This document shows positions 9,976-19,120 of a stretch of 21,858 nt of DNA, one piece after another (the stretch's first letter is position 1; each line of letters opens with the position of its first letter). Source of the DNA: Chara braunii. Lineage: Eukaryota > Streptophyta > Charophyceae > Charales > Characeae. The notes beneath the pieces were generated by a model, which was not told where the DNA came from, did not search any database, and saw only the letters and a program-made list of their open reading frames with translations. The DNA lies in the NCBI GenBank assembly GCA_003427395.1, contig BFEA01001039.1, forward strand, positions 220,626-242,483, written 5' to 3'. A program made the translations under genes and the position numbers.

Positions 9976-10734
9976 ATGCTGTCGTCATGAGTGTAATATC
10001 TTCTCCCTCGCACTCTGAAGTAAGTGGGAAATGTGAAATGAAGGGTATATTATGTGATGCTTGTCGTCTTTCCAGTTGAGTGCTCCTAACCAAAAGCTTG
10101 CCTTGGTTTGTTAATCGTGACAGTATGAGCATGATGATGTCTCCCGCTTGGGAACGGTTTTTCACTTCACTTTTCTCTCTCTCAGAGGATATATTTCTCC
10201 ACGGCGCTTCCAACAAGCCGCTAAGAACAAGTATTCTGTTGCAGCGAAGTATTACAACTTTTATGCCCCTCCCTCACCTATGTTTGCCCTAATCGACTTG
10301 CAGGCAGCAGTGCGTACAGCGCTTCATCCGCCTGTGTGGATATGAGGAATGTGCACAAAGGACGGAGATGAGATGTGAGATGATGGGTTGATGACCTGCA
10401 AATTAACTGAGAATTGTTGGGTATGTGCTTGATGCTTGACAATAATGGAACCTATCTTAGGTCGAGTAATTGCTAGCGATGTTTTTCGGGGGCCGAGTTA
10501 GTGGCAGGCGGTGGAGGTACAATCAACAACGGCTTTGTCCCATAACTTCTGATCGAAGACGTCAAATTAGTAATTGCGTCAGAAAGAAACGAAAAACACT
10601 GACGAAATCGTCTGTCGTCTTATGTTGATCTGGTGAGAAGACACCGTTGCGGCCCCACAAACTCGCATTGCCTCTGCTGACGAATAACGGAGCGTTAATT
10701 GTGTCACCTGGAGGTACAGAGCTCTGGAGAGAGC
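9976..10734. other. no assignable gene
   Basis: CTCTCTCTCTCAG at about 10173-10185 would make a good splice acceptor, and the frame after it stays open to a TGA at about 10345 (about 53 codons). No matching upstream exon or known domain was recognised. The remainder shows no clear features. Confidence 0.35.
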
Positions 10735-11560
10735 AGTGGGTACGGTGCAATGATGTGAGGGAGGAGGAGAGGGGGAGGGGAGGAAAACGAGCAGGAAGCA
10801 AGGGATGAATGGAGGGCGGGAAGTGCGAAGGGAGGAATAAGTGGGGAAGGAGAAGCTAAGGATCAACTGGTGAAAGGTAGGTTAGCTGCTGCGCATCGCC
10901 TGTTCCTATTTTTTCTGAGAATGAGGTTGCAGATAGGGTGGGGGGGGGGGNGGTTTATCTATCTATCTAATCATGATGGGTACAGGTTGGAGGGACGGAA
11001 TTGGGAATAATGTGGCGGGAGAGCAACGGGGTGGAAGGGGAAAGGAGCGGAAAAGTTGAGGAAAGCGTGGGTTGAGAGGAAGATTGCGTGGGGGGTGAGG
11101 GAAGTGTGGAGGTGGCATACAAGACCATGCACAGAGTAGAAGTACAAGGCAGCGTGCGAGGGTCATGGTGAAGGGCAGGTGGGAGGTGGAAATGGTCGTT
11201 GCTAAGGGAATGGCACTCAGGGTATGAACGTTTCCAGAGCGGAAGGACACGTGGGCAAGGCGGAGGAAGAGAGGAAGTGATCGGAAGATCTGAGAGGAGA
11301 GGTATGTGTGTGAGGCCAAGGATGGGGAAGAGGGTCGGAGGGGGTTTGGAGATGAAAAGAGGGGGAGCGAGGGAAGCAGAAGACGGGAAGGGAGAGTGCG
11401 AGGAGTGGATGGGTGGGGAGAGGCTAGAGAAAGCGAGATGCCAAGAGGGAGGTATTGTCGTTTAAGGCGACGGATGGAGGAAGAGGGTAAGAGGGGAATG
11501 AAATCTCGCTGAAAGTGGGGGAATCAGGGAAAGGTGTAGGGGAGGACTCGAGGTGAGAGA
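10735..11560. repeat. long purine-rich (GA) strand-asymmetric tract
   Basis: The plus strand is dominated by G and A for about 0.8 kb; a line counted by hand (11041-11100) is 80% purine. It includes a G run interrupted by an N at 10951 and a short TATC repeat (about 10957-10968). Asymmetry continues more weakly to about 11960, with another G run near 11930-11944. The minus-strand Pro/Ser/Leu/Phe-rich frames here (for example 10579-10866, 10963-11319, 11424-11807) are translations of the pyrimidine strand, not genes. Confidence 0.7.
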
Positions 11561-12444
11561 AGAAGGGGGAAAAGTGGGGTGACATGTGGATCGTCAGGGG
11601 TCGTAATTGGGAGAGAGGCGAAGAGGCAAGTGACGGGAGGAGCCTGACAAATGGACTTAGCCGCGCAAACGTAACAATAGACGAGAGTTTAGTAATGCGG
11701 GAAGGCGGTGTGATGGATGGGGAAACAAAACAGCAGTCGAGGGAGTAAGTAGTGTACCGTGAAGCAGTTCGCAGGGACGCAACGTCGGTCGAAACTGAGG
11801 TTGGCAATTGCGCGGGAAGGTGTGTTTTGCGGTTTACGGTGAGTTTGGCTTCACCGATGCAGAGAACGCAAGCAGTATGGAAGGAAGGTGCAAGTTCGTG
11901 CGCTGTCTAGTTGGGGAGCATGTGGGGAGGGGGAAGGGGGGGGGGTGTAGCAGTCATCGCGAGGGACTGAATCGCACAGTAATAGTCGATAGAGGCGGCT
12001 TTTTTAGTTGTCTGGTAGGGTAGTGGGATGCGGCGGCGGCTGTGGACCTTCGTTTGAACGCATCTGCGAACGGGATACCATCAGTGCTTCATCGTTCCCA
12101 CTAGAGAGGAGCCACGGTGTAGTAGAGGTATTCATTCGTCTAGGGTTAGCAGCCATGGAGAAGTAGGAGGGGTGATTGTAACCCCTACACAGGGATGATT
12201 GTCCTTCTTGTTCTTGAAGGATAATCGAGGATGATTATCATTTCAACGACGCTGGGGAGAGGGAGGGGTATCTCCTTTTTGACCAAGGCGGACGAAAGGA
12301 CATCCTTGCTTATTAGGGCATCTGACTCGAAGGTTGGGTGCTATCGTGATGCCAAAGTGGAGCGAAGGGCCATGAAGTCCTTTTTTTTTTTTTTGCGTAT
12401 TGTACCGGCGATAGCATTGTCGTCAGTCAGAAAAAAAAACTTGC
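11561..12444. other. no assignable gene
   Basis: Open frames are short and lack known domains. TTTACGGTGAGTTTGG at about 11832 contains a good donor-like sequence. CCTTC/GAAGG forms a small hairpin near 12201-12218. T and A runs occur at about 12380-12394 and 12431-12439. Confidence 0.4.
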
Positions 12445-12720
12445 TCGAAATCGTTTTGCCCATTCATCATCACATCGAAACCTTCCATGTACCATTTACA
12501 ATCATGTACCGGCGAAGTAGAAAAACGACAATATAAGGGAAGGTGGTCAGCAGTGTAAACGAAAGCAATATAATGCTTTTCGTCGAAATCGTTTTGCTCA
12601 TTCATCATCACATCGAAACCTTCCACGTACCATTTACCATCGTGTACCGGCGAAGTAAAAAAACGACAATATAAGGGAAGGTTGTCCGCAGTGTAAAGGT
12701 AAGCAATATAATGCTTTTCG
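12445..12720 (-). repeat. 138-bp tandem duplication, open in one minus-strand frame
   Basis: 12445-12582 and 12583-12720 are adjacent copies with roughly ten substitutions and no length difference (about 93% identity by eye). Because 138 is a multiple of three, a minus-strand frame (about 12423-12750) stays open and encodes a 46-residue repeat with the words KHYIA, LPLYCRF, TSPVHD and KWY(V/M)EGFDVMMN. Most substitutions change the amino acid, so there is no sign of purifying selection. There is no in-frame ATG at its head (the frame opens from a TTG), and no known domain was recognised. It could be a decayed exon or non-coding. Confidence 0.85.
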
Positions 12721-12879
12721 TTTTCGACCAAGCGAAGTTTAAAAAACGTCTAGATGTTGCAAGCGTTCCCCCTGGCATTGGTTTGCTGTTTCGCCTTACG
12801 GTCAGTAACGGAAATAGATTGTAATCCATGCTCCTCGAAGGAAAGGTGGTTTAGGGTCCCCGGATGATCGGCATATGCT

Positions 12880-13143
12880 CGTCTCTCTCTCTCTCTAAGG
12901 TCCTCCCAGTTCCTTGGCTCTACGTTTTAGGGTTTGGAGTGTGGATTTTTTTTTTTTATTTCCCGGGAAATTTTCGTAGGAGGTTTTCGCGGGAAATTTC
13001 CGTATGTTCGATGATTACTGCCCTCGAGTCCGTGCTTAGTGCGCGCTGCTGCATTGTTTTTCTTTGATTTGATTGATATATATTAGTTTGACACGTTTTT
13101 CCTCTGTTTTTGGGCAATCTTTTCATTCGCGCTATATATTAAA
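12880..13143 (+). promoter_or_regulatory. promoter-like cluster: CT tract, telo-box, E2F-type sites, TATA box
   Basis: In order: a CT run (about 12880-12896, a plant Y-patch-like tract); TTTAGGGTTT at 12926-12935 (reverse of the telo-box AAACCCTAAA); the 14-bp palindrome ATTTCCCGGGAAAT at 12958-12971; TTTTCGCGGGAAAT at 12984-12997, which contains the E2F/DP core GCGGGAAA; the overlapping palindrome GGAAATTTCC at 12992-13001; and CTATATATTAAA at 13132-13143, a TATA-like word 23 bp before an ATG at 13166. Telo-box plus E2F sites is a known combination in plant promoters of replication and proliferation genes. The direction is inferred from the TATA position; it could also drive something leftward. 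Confidence 0.5.
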
Positions 13144-13165
13144 TTCGACAGTCACGCTGTATTGC

Positions 13166-13580
13166 ATGGAGTCGGTAAATGAAGATTATCAGGCAGAAGC
13201 TGGACTTGATCTCAGTCGTGGTGTAGGTTGAGCAAGGTCGGAATCCTGAACGAAAGCTTGACCAGGTTCTTTCGAGGCTCTTCTTTTGTTCGACATGTCC
13301 GCTCTTTAGGCCATACATCATCGAAGAGAAGGACGATGTCGAAGAAAAGGAGAGCCTCGATGCTCGACAGGGTTTCGTTGTCACCTGACAAAGTACTACA
13401 AGCTGGGTTCGTGAGGGATTGTGCACTCTACTCACGCTAACTGATCTCCGAGCAAATTTCGGTACATGATGACGATTGAAATGGTCACGTTCCACGACTC
13501 CGCACACGCACAAAATCCAAAATATGGCGGTGTACACTTCCATGTGCAAGCGTTAGATTCATTCTCATGGTGCTCATTCG
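13166..13580 (+). other. candidate first exon(s) of an unassembled gene
   Basis: Downstream of the promoter-like cluster, ATGGAG at 13166 (G at +4) opens a 21-codon frame rich in acidic residues (MESVNEDYQAEAG...) that stops at 13231. In the next frame, sequence from 13227 reads on for about 50 codons (VEQGRNPERKLDQ...IIEEKDD) to a TGA, so the two look like one frame broken by a single-base shift. A further frame from 13466 (MMTIEMVTFHDSAHAQNP...) runs into a strong splice donor CG|GTGAGTAAGT at 13580/13581. This could be a 5' UTR exon, a short first coding exon, or a decayed gene. The 136-codon minus-strand frame over the same DNA (13139-13549) is an alternative without domain support. Confidence 0.25.
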
Positions 13581-13781
13581 GTGAGTAAGTGGAGAGTTAA
13601 GGCCCAAAGACGGAAGTTAAACCCCTGATGTCTTGAAGTCGGAAACGCGATCCCTGAGAATTGCTGATTATGTCGTGAATGATTCTGCCGTGCGCGTGTT
13701 TTCGCTCCCTGTGTGAGATAGTATGCTGTCGTCACATAGGCCACACCCCGTTTGCCTTTTGAACGGTGCTCGTCCTCCGTT

Positions 13782-14490
13782 GTCTGTGTATATAGACTGT
13801 CCGTGAGCGGGCTCTTAACGTTTCTTCCTGCCAGAGCTCTTTTTGGTGCAAATCATGCCGGTGACTATAGGTTGCCCCTCCCGCGTCTGTATAGCGTCCG
13901 TGAGCGCCGACTCTCCCTTGACCCTTGGCACTCGACACTATGTCGTACTTTCCCTCTCTTTGTCACCAAGTGCAAGCGAAGTGAAATTCGTTATGTTTTC
14001 TTTTGTCCTGCCAGAGTTTTCTTAGTGCAAATCGTCGTGGTGAACAGAAGGTCGTCCATCCTGTCTCTTTATAGCGTCCGTGAGCGGGCTGACTCAACTC
14101 TGCAGGCTGGGTAGGGCTGTGAGATAGGTGTGCTATTACTCGGCAGGCTGGGTAGGGCTGTGAGATATGTGTGCTATAACTCGGCAGGCTGATTAGGGCT
14201 TGTGAGATAAGTGCTATTCTTTCACCATGTATGTACGAACGTGAGAGGTAGCCAAAGATTCCTTGGAACTCGTTGGTGTCCTCAGCCTGCATATCTATCG
14301 TTTTCATTTCCACGTTATTTTAGTAAGATGCATTATGTTGCCCCCCCCCTTGCACTTGACACACTGTCGTATTTTCCCTCTCTTTGTCGCCAGATGGAAG
14401 CAAACTGAAAGATTCATTATTTTTTTAGTTTGTCCTGCCAGGCCTCTATTTAAGGTCGCGCGCAAATCATCGTGGTCAATCAAGGATTGC
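13782..14490. repeat. degenerate repeat block with units of about 180 bp
   Basis: The word series CCTGCCAG, GTGCAAATC, then TATAGCGTCCGTGAGCG recurs. CCTGCCAG lies at 13827, 14007 and 14434. (G/C)(T/G)GCAAATC lies at 13846, 14025 and 14460. The GTCCGTGAGCG word lies near 13800, 13890 and 14075. A second series, TTCCCTCTCTTTGTC, recurs at about 13950 and 14374. Offsets are about 180 and about 425 bp, with the 41-bp tandem repeat (14102-14222) placed between. No coding meaning is visible; it may lie in an intron of the candidate gene that starts near 13166. Confidence 0.65.
14102..14222. repeat. 41-bp tandem repeat, three copies
   Basis: Units start at GCAGGCTG at 14102, 14143 and 14184. Each continues GG(T/A)..AGGGC.TGTGAGATA and ends TGCTAT(T/A)ACTCG, the third being slightly shortened and more divergent. 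Confidence 0.85.
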
Positions 14491-15477
14491 TTTCGATAGA
14501 ACTTCTGGTATGATGAGAGCCAATCGTTCATACATTTTGGCCTCACGGGATCTCTATAGGTTTTCTGTAGATTTCTATAGGTTTTTATAGAAATTCTGAT
14601 GTGATGAGATAACATATCTTTGGTATGTTCGGCTTATTTAGCGTTTGCACGGGATCTCACCTGCCCATATAAAACGCAATTCCCACGATCTATTCGATCG
14701 GCTCATTTTTACATCCATAGGCCTTATCGCCCCACTACTCACGGGCTGCAGAAAAGACAAATTATGACGGTTCATAACTCATGCCATGTTTTAGCGGAAG
14801 ATTCATTCTCGTTTTGCACTTCCATGAGGGGCACGTGGAGGCCGTATTTTAGCAGCATGCCACTTCTTCCCTGCCTTCTCTCTGCTGCCCGCATGGTAGT
14901 AATTAGATGACAGCTCGTTAATCGTGAAACCTTGGCTTTATCACGCGCTGAACATTTCTGTGAGTCGTTGAAAGTTATGTTTCTGTTTGAAAAAAAAAAA
15001 AAAAGTCTTCGTCCTGCCGGATAGAGGCGGAAAAGTGAGAGGGTACATTTTGGCCCGGTGGTAAATGCCATGGGGTATATTGGTCCTGTCGTCTTTGCCT
15101 CCCAGAACTGTCCGGCCTTTGGATCTCATCAACCGTCGTGATGGAGAATCTGAGGTTGGGAATGAGCAGTGCGTGAAAGGTAACGGTGCTTCTGTCACCT
15201 TATCTGTGGACGTAATTGTGATCAGGCCTGGTATCTAAAGTGGTCAGATACATCCGAGAAAGTCCTTGTGTGATTATTACCTGAGTGGTGGATGGTTGTT
15301 TCTTCGAATTGTGCAAAAATTAGCTAGTGACATCTGCTCTGTCGTTCAAATTGTTCGCTGTCGTCTGCTCGTGTCGTGAGATGTTGAGGGTGGGGGAGGG
15401 GGGTGAGTGGAGTAGCTGTTGTGTTGGATTTGGAAGGCACAGGGGGGCGTAAATGAAATCTGGAGGCTTGCGACTGA
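14491..15477. other. no assignable gene
   Basis: A loose duplication of TTCTG.T.TGATGAGA and CACGGGATCTC words lies between 14500 and 14665. A 9-bp hairpin ATTTCTATA/TATAGAAAT spans 14571-14594. An A run occurs at about 14990-15004. Minus-strand frames (14772-15071, 15320-15665) have no recognised domain. Confidence 0.4.
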
Positions 15478-15629
15478 GGAGAATGCCACTGCCATTGGGC
15501 CTCGCTACGTCCGCTGCATAACATTCTTCTTGCATTTGGGCGCTTTCTGGACCGTGTGCATTTGGACGAGTCGAATATTTTACCGGGTCCAGAAAACGTC
15601 CAGAGGCGTGTAGTGTTCTGCAGTGGGGT
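15478..15629 (+). other. short peptide resembling 2-oxoglutarate dehydrogenase E1, possible exon or remnant
   Basis: In the plus frame opening at 15478, the last 25 or so codons before the TAA at 15628 read ...DRVHLDESN...GPENVQRRVVFCSGV. From memory of the E1 family (OGDH/DHTKD1), this resembles the RV-x10-PENV-(K/R)R-xx-FC(S/T)G segment before the conserved KVYYDL motif, with matching spacing. The frame ends just where KVYYDL should follow, at GGG|GTGTAA, a possible splice donor. A good next exon was not established. The match is short, made by eye, and one of many frames inspected, so chance is a real possibility. Confidence 0.15.
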
Positions 15630-16568
15630 GTAACGAGCGCAACCCTGGAGGAGGCTGTCTTTCATAGATGTTTAAAAGATTGTCCTTGTACAACTGGGTT
15701 TTGGTTATATATATATCTCTCTCTCTGCCTACGATTTACCGGGCAGTTCTGTTTGTGACGATATATATATGGTGGGTTCTTTTTCTGTTGCTGCTTTGGT
15801 TATGGTGTTCTTTTTTTGTTTTCTTTTTTTGGTACCATTTCTCGATCTAGGCATGTTATCCTTGTGCAGGGGCTGTGATAATCATCTCTCTCTCTATCGT
15901 TCTTCCAATTTCAACAGATGTCCCGAAGAACGGTGGGTTGTTTTCTTTCTTACCCTTAGGAGATTTATGTGATATGGGTCGAGAGGGGTACTGGTCGATT
16001 CAACTCGATGGGAAGTTGTTCTGCTGGGTTGGATTGCTGGCGGGTGATGTACTCAGCTTTTCTGTCGTCGGTTGGTCTGTTATATACAGCCAGCTGCTGT
16101 TCTGCTGTGTGTGGCAGCAGATCTCGACCATTGAGATTGAGAATCTACATTTGTACCCTGGTCGGTCCTACCGTCTTTCCCCGAACATAACGCACCTTGA
16201 AAATGAACGTACACACGGTATGTTTCCGGCCACATGCAGTCAAAATGTGGGAGCGTTGTGCTCGGGGGACGCTACGTAGCACTGATTCTCTAGGGCTGCA
16301 ATTGACAGCCACCCTTCTTGTTACACATGACTAGCGTTTGCCCAATAGAACGTACGCGGTAATTGTATCCGTATTTGTCCCGATTTGCAGTGCATATGCA
16401 ACGAAAATGAACAGCACGTTCTACTCTGATGAAGACGGCACCATAACATTTCTGTCTGAAGAGGATCGATCCGTAGCAACGGTTGAGCCTCCGCCCGCCA
16501 ATGCCATTGGTGCCATTGGTGATCTGTAGCGCGTGTGTGAGACTCCACCGTTTTCCCGATTGATACAC
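15630..16568. other. intron-like T-rich DNA with isolated splice-like signals
   Basis: TA and CT microsatellite-like patches (about 15705-15727 and 15885-15895) and T-rich sequence dominate to about 15960. The segment 16118-16217 is bounded by a GTGTGGCAG acceptor-like and an ACG|GTATGT donor-like site and is open (QISTIEIENLHLYPGRSY...). GATTTGCAG at 16390 precedes a frame open to a TAG at 16529 (YATKMNSTFYSDEDGT...). The phases of these two segments do not join without a stop, so I do not call them exons of one gene. Confidence 0.3.
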
Positions 16569-16679
16569 TTGTATGTGGCGCAGTTGAGTGGTAGGGACGC
16601 TGGACCCGTTTTCCAGCAGGTGACGCTCCCCACCAATAGATGGAGCGGTTTGTAAAAAAAAGAAAAAGAAAAAAAAAAA
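16569..16679 (+). mobile_element. compact SINE-like unit with initiator-Met-tRNA-like head and A-rich tail
   Basis: Box A GTGGCGCAGTTGAGTGG (16575-16591) resembles the GTGGCGCAG of eukaryotic initiator Met-tRNA. An anticodon-arm-like hairpin CTGGA-CCCGTTT-TCCAG spans 16600-16616. A degraded box B, GGTGACGCTCC, lies at 16619-16629, 43 nt after box A. The unit ends in an A-rich tail interrupted by G (about 16654-16679). A headless partial copy of its body occurs at 21233-21290. The loop lacks the CAT anticodon and T33, so it is not a functional tRNA. No target-site duplication was seen. Confidence 0.55.
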
Positions 16680-16954
16680 GCGGTTTTAAAGAAACAGAAG
16701 TTGAGAGAAGAATATAGAAAAAAAAAAGAAAAAAAAATATGCGTGAACAACCAGTACCCCCAAGGCCTTTTTTTTCTCTTCGTTTGTCTTTTCCTCTGGC
16801 GCTCAAATTTTCCCTGGCCCTCAATTTTGCCTGCCCTCGGACTTCCGTGGGCTACTGGCCTGCAGCCTTGTACGGTGCGATTATATCGGCCAAAATCATT
16901 TATTTATCTAATTTTACATTCGATGACCTAATTCAGAATGAAGCGAAGTCCCAA

Positions 16955-17262
16955 GGAGGGGTGTATATGATGGGTAATAACGATGTAATTTTCTGGTAAT
17001 AAAGGTATGATGGTTGACTGGGGGCCGTGCCCCGGGGCTAGGTCCCACTCGCACGCACGAGTTAAGAGATACTGACCGTAGATAGCAAAGATCAACGGCC
17101 GAAATCTCCTAATTTGCGCAAGTGGGACCTTGCCCCCGCTTGGAGGGGTGTATATGATGGGTAATAAAAATGGTTAATCCGGGGCCGTGGCTCACTTGGG
17201 TGTGTAATTATGATGGGTAGTAAATACATCTATGGTTACCCCGGGGCCGTGCCCCACTTGCG
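16955..17262. repeat. local repeat module with a 16-nt inverted repeat
   Basis: The 26-nt block from GGAGGGGTGTATATGATGGG through GTAATAA is identical at 16955-16980 and 17142-17167 (offset 187); a variant lies at 17198-17220. GGGGCCGTG recurs at 17021, 17181 and 17243. Inside, 17034-17049 is the reverse complement of 17121-17136 with one mismatch (core GGTCCCACT/AGTGGGACC), separated by 71 nt. The words TCCTAATTT.CG also recur at 17107 and 17389. Confidence 0.75.
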
Positions 17263-17860
17263 GGTGTGTGGGTACTTCGGCCCTCTTTTCGAGTACTTTT
17301 TTCAACGTGGTCAAATTCGGGCCGTGCGATTTGAGATTGGATGGCAGGGACCCGTGATGCGTTTATCCCTAGTCGGAATTAAGACTCCTAATTTACGGGA
17401 CGTCAACGTTTAACAAACGTACCGAAAGCATAACGGTACACTTTTTGCCAGGATGAAGGTTCCTTTAAAAAAAAAAATAAGGTTCCTTATTCGCTTTGCT
17501 ATTTTTTTGAAATCTGCTGTTTCCTTTGGAGAGTGGCACCTACTGTCCTCGTAGAAAAAAGGCTTGGGTTATCGAAGGAAAATGCCGTCGACGGATTAAA
17601 AAGAATTGAAAAAAGAAAACAGCGTCCGAATAGCAGGGCCATTCACTGGCTTACGGTGTCTAAACTGGAAACAGGGGTCAAGTATATATCCCCCTCCCAA
17701 ATGCTAGGGTAAAGGGGCGAGCATGCAGCTACCTCCCTCCACTCCACAGAGAGAGGTAAACCTCCCTTCACAGAAGAGCCGTTCACATAAGAGGGGTAGG
17801 ACGCTATGCTTGCAGGGGTCCCCTGTATATTCCCTTGGCAGTACTACAGAAGTGGTAGGT
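17263..17860. other. no gene seen
   Basis: Mixed-composition DNA with short A runs (for example 17468-17479). No recognisable coding frame, RNA gene or strong motif. A frame at 17210-17413 is a chance frame through repeat-derived sequence. Confidence 0.45.
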
Positions 17861-17916
17861 AAGAAGTGAAGGCAAAAAAGTTATGTTCCAGGAAAGAAGT
17901 GAAAGGCAAAAAAGAT
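17861..17916. repeat. 33-bp tandem duplication
   Basis: AAGAAGTGAAGGCAAAAAAG at 17861 recurs at 17894 with one inserted A, followed by (T/A)TATG in both copies. Confidence 0.75.
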
Positions 17917-18048
17917 ATGGAAAAAAAACAAAAAAAACAAAAAAAGAAATGTTCCATGATGACATATGGCAGAACGCCAGTTAAAAGATATGTGAAGTGA
18001 GAGAAAAATAAACGTAGCTGTTCCACGATGAGGAGAAGACAGCTTAAA

Positions 18049-18116
18049 CAACCAACCCAACCAACCAACCAACCAACCAACCAACCAAACAAACAAACAA
18101 ACAAACAAACAAAAAA
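18049..18116. repeat. compound AACC/AAAC microsatellite
   Basis: Repeats of CCAA (about 18055-18087) pass directly into repeats of ACAA (about 18088-18116). The two Phe/Leu/Val/Gly-rich minus-strand frames here are its translation, not genes. Confidence 0.95.
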
Positions 18117-18556
18117 CTTGAAAAAAGCAAATGAAAGTGAATTGGAGGGAGGAACTTCAGAAAATAGAACATGAATGTGACGGAGCTGGTGGTTAGACCT
18201 CTTGAAAACGGTTATCTGCCCATCCTTCCTCCACCTATGACTTTTCTCTCATTATGCATGTATGCTAGTGAACATGGTCTTTTCTGATACCTCCCTCAAC
18301 GCAACCCCTCTCAGCCAGGAACCTCCTCACCGCTCCATCTCCACGGACAACAATAAAACAGACGAACAACCAGGACCTCTGTGGTTCATCCTCCTCTCCC
18401 TGCCTTCCTATCCTCCTCCCTTCGGCCGCAAATACACGGTCCCCCCCACCTCATCTGGTCCTCCATCCGCACCAATTCCTCCAGACTGCCCCCAACAGAA
18501 TATGGAGAGGAAGAAATAAGAGAAGACGGAAGACGTGGGAGAGGCCGAATAAAGGA

Positions 18557-18558
<2 letters not shown>
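18117..18558. other. no gene seen
   Basis: A pyrimidine-rich plus strand gives Pro/Ser-rich open frames (18262-18519, 18381-18674) with no recognisable domain; the second runs into the CT microsatellite. I do not support a gene here. Confidence 0.45.

Positions 18559-18626
<68 letters not shown>
18559..18626. repeat. (CT)34 microsatellite
   Basis: 68 bp of uninterrupted CT dinucleotide on the plus strand. An N lies at 18649, shortly after it. Confidence 0.98.
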
Positions 18627-18631
<5 letters not shown>

Positions 18632-18742
18632 GACGCAACTTCAAACAGNACACCATGAAGCCTTCCTCCTGTGAACGGGCCCCTGCCTACACGAACACAT
18701 CGCCTCCATCTGCCCTACTGCGAGGTCCTAGCGCAGAGGGAG

Positions 18743-18838
18743 AGTCCCGAGAAGGTAGGGGAGAAGAGGGCCGGAGTCCAAAGAAGGTAGGGGAGAAGAG
18801 GGCAGGAGTCCCAAGAAGGTAGGGGAGAAGAGGGCAGA
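18743..18838. repeat. 32-bp tandem repeat, three copies
   Basis: Units start AGTCC at 18743, 18775 and 18807. Each reads AGTCC(C/A)(G/A)AGAAGGTAGGGG, then AGAAGAGGGC, with only two or three differences between copies. Purine-rich on the plus strand. Confidence 0.92.
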
Positions 18839-19040
18839 AAAGACGACATAGAGGGGAGAGACCATTGCACCTGTTTCATGTCCTCTGGAAGAGAAGACAG
18901 AGGAGAAGCTCCACATGAAGTTCATCCCTGTTATAATGTCACCCAGGACAACTGGATCACACCATTTGATGATCAGATGGTGATGATTGTCCTAAAAGCA
19001 GAGCCCCTGGTACCTCGCTCTGCCTTGCAAATGAACAAAG

Positions 19041-19120
19041 GCTTGTAGCTCCTTAGAAACAGCATGCCTACGGGCAATTGTTGAAGCCTGGCTCTGCCGT
19101 TGCTTGTGGGTTCGATTACT
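19041..19120 (+). mobile_element. tRNA-derived head with strong box B
   Basis: GTAGCTCCTTAGAAACAGCATG (split here as box A TAGCTCCTTAGA at 19046-19057, then AACAGCATG) resembles the GTAGCTCAGTGGTTAGAGCATG pattern of tRNA genes. GGTTCGATTAC (19109-19119) is a near-consensus box B. The spacing of 63 exceeds the 44 of a tRNA, and the arms do not fold convincingly. It leads straight into a tandem array repeating its box B portion. Confidence 0.45.

Noticed and set aside
9746-10216. 156-codon minus-strand frame downstream of RPL11
   Set aside because: It crosses a tRNA-like unit; its ...ESNPARNRTRQ... segment resembles the spurious peptides that arise from antisense translation of SINEs. No domain recognised.
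10186-10345. Candidate terminal exon after CTCTCTCTCTCAG
   Set aside because: The acceptor is good and the frame is plausible, but there is no upstream exon, no known domain and only about 53 codons.
14102-14222. CRISPR-like array
   Set aside because: Three adjacent 41-bp copies with no unique spacers, in eukaryotic DNA: a plain tandem repeat.
17844-18108. Hydrophobic minus-strand frames resembling membrane segments
   Set aside because: They are translations of the AACC/AAAC microsatellite and A-rich DNA (VGWLVGWLVG-type repeats), not genuine membrane proteins.
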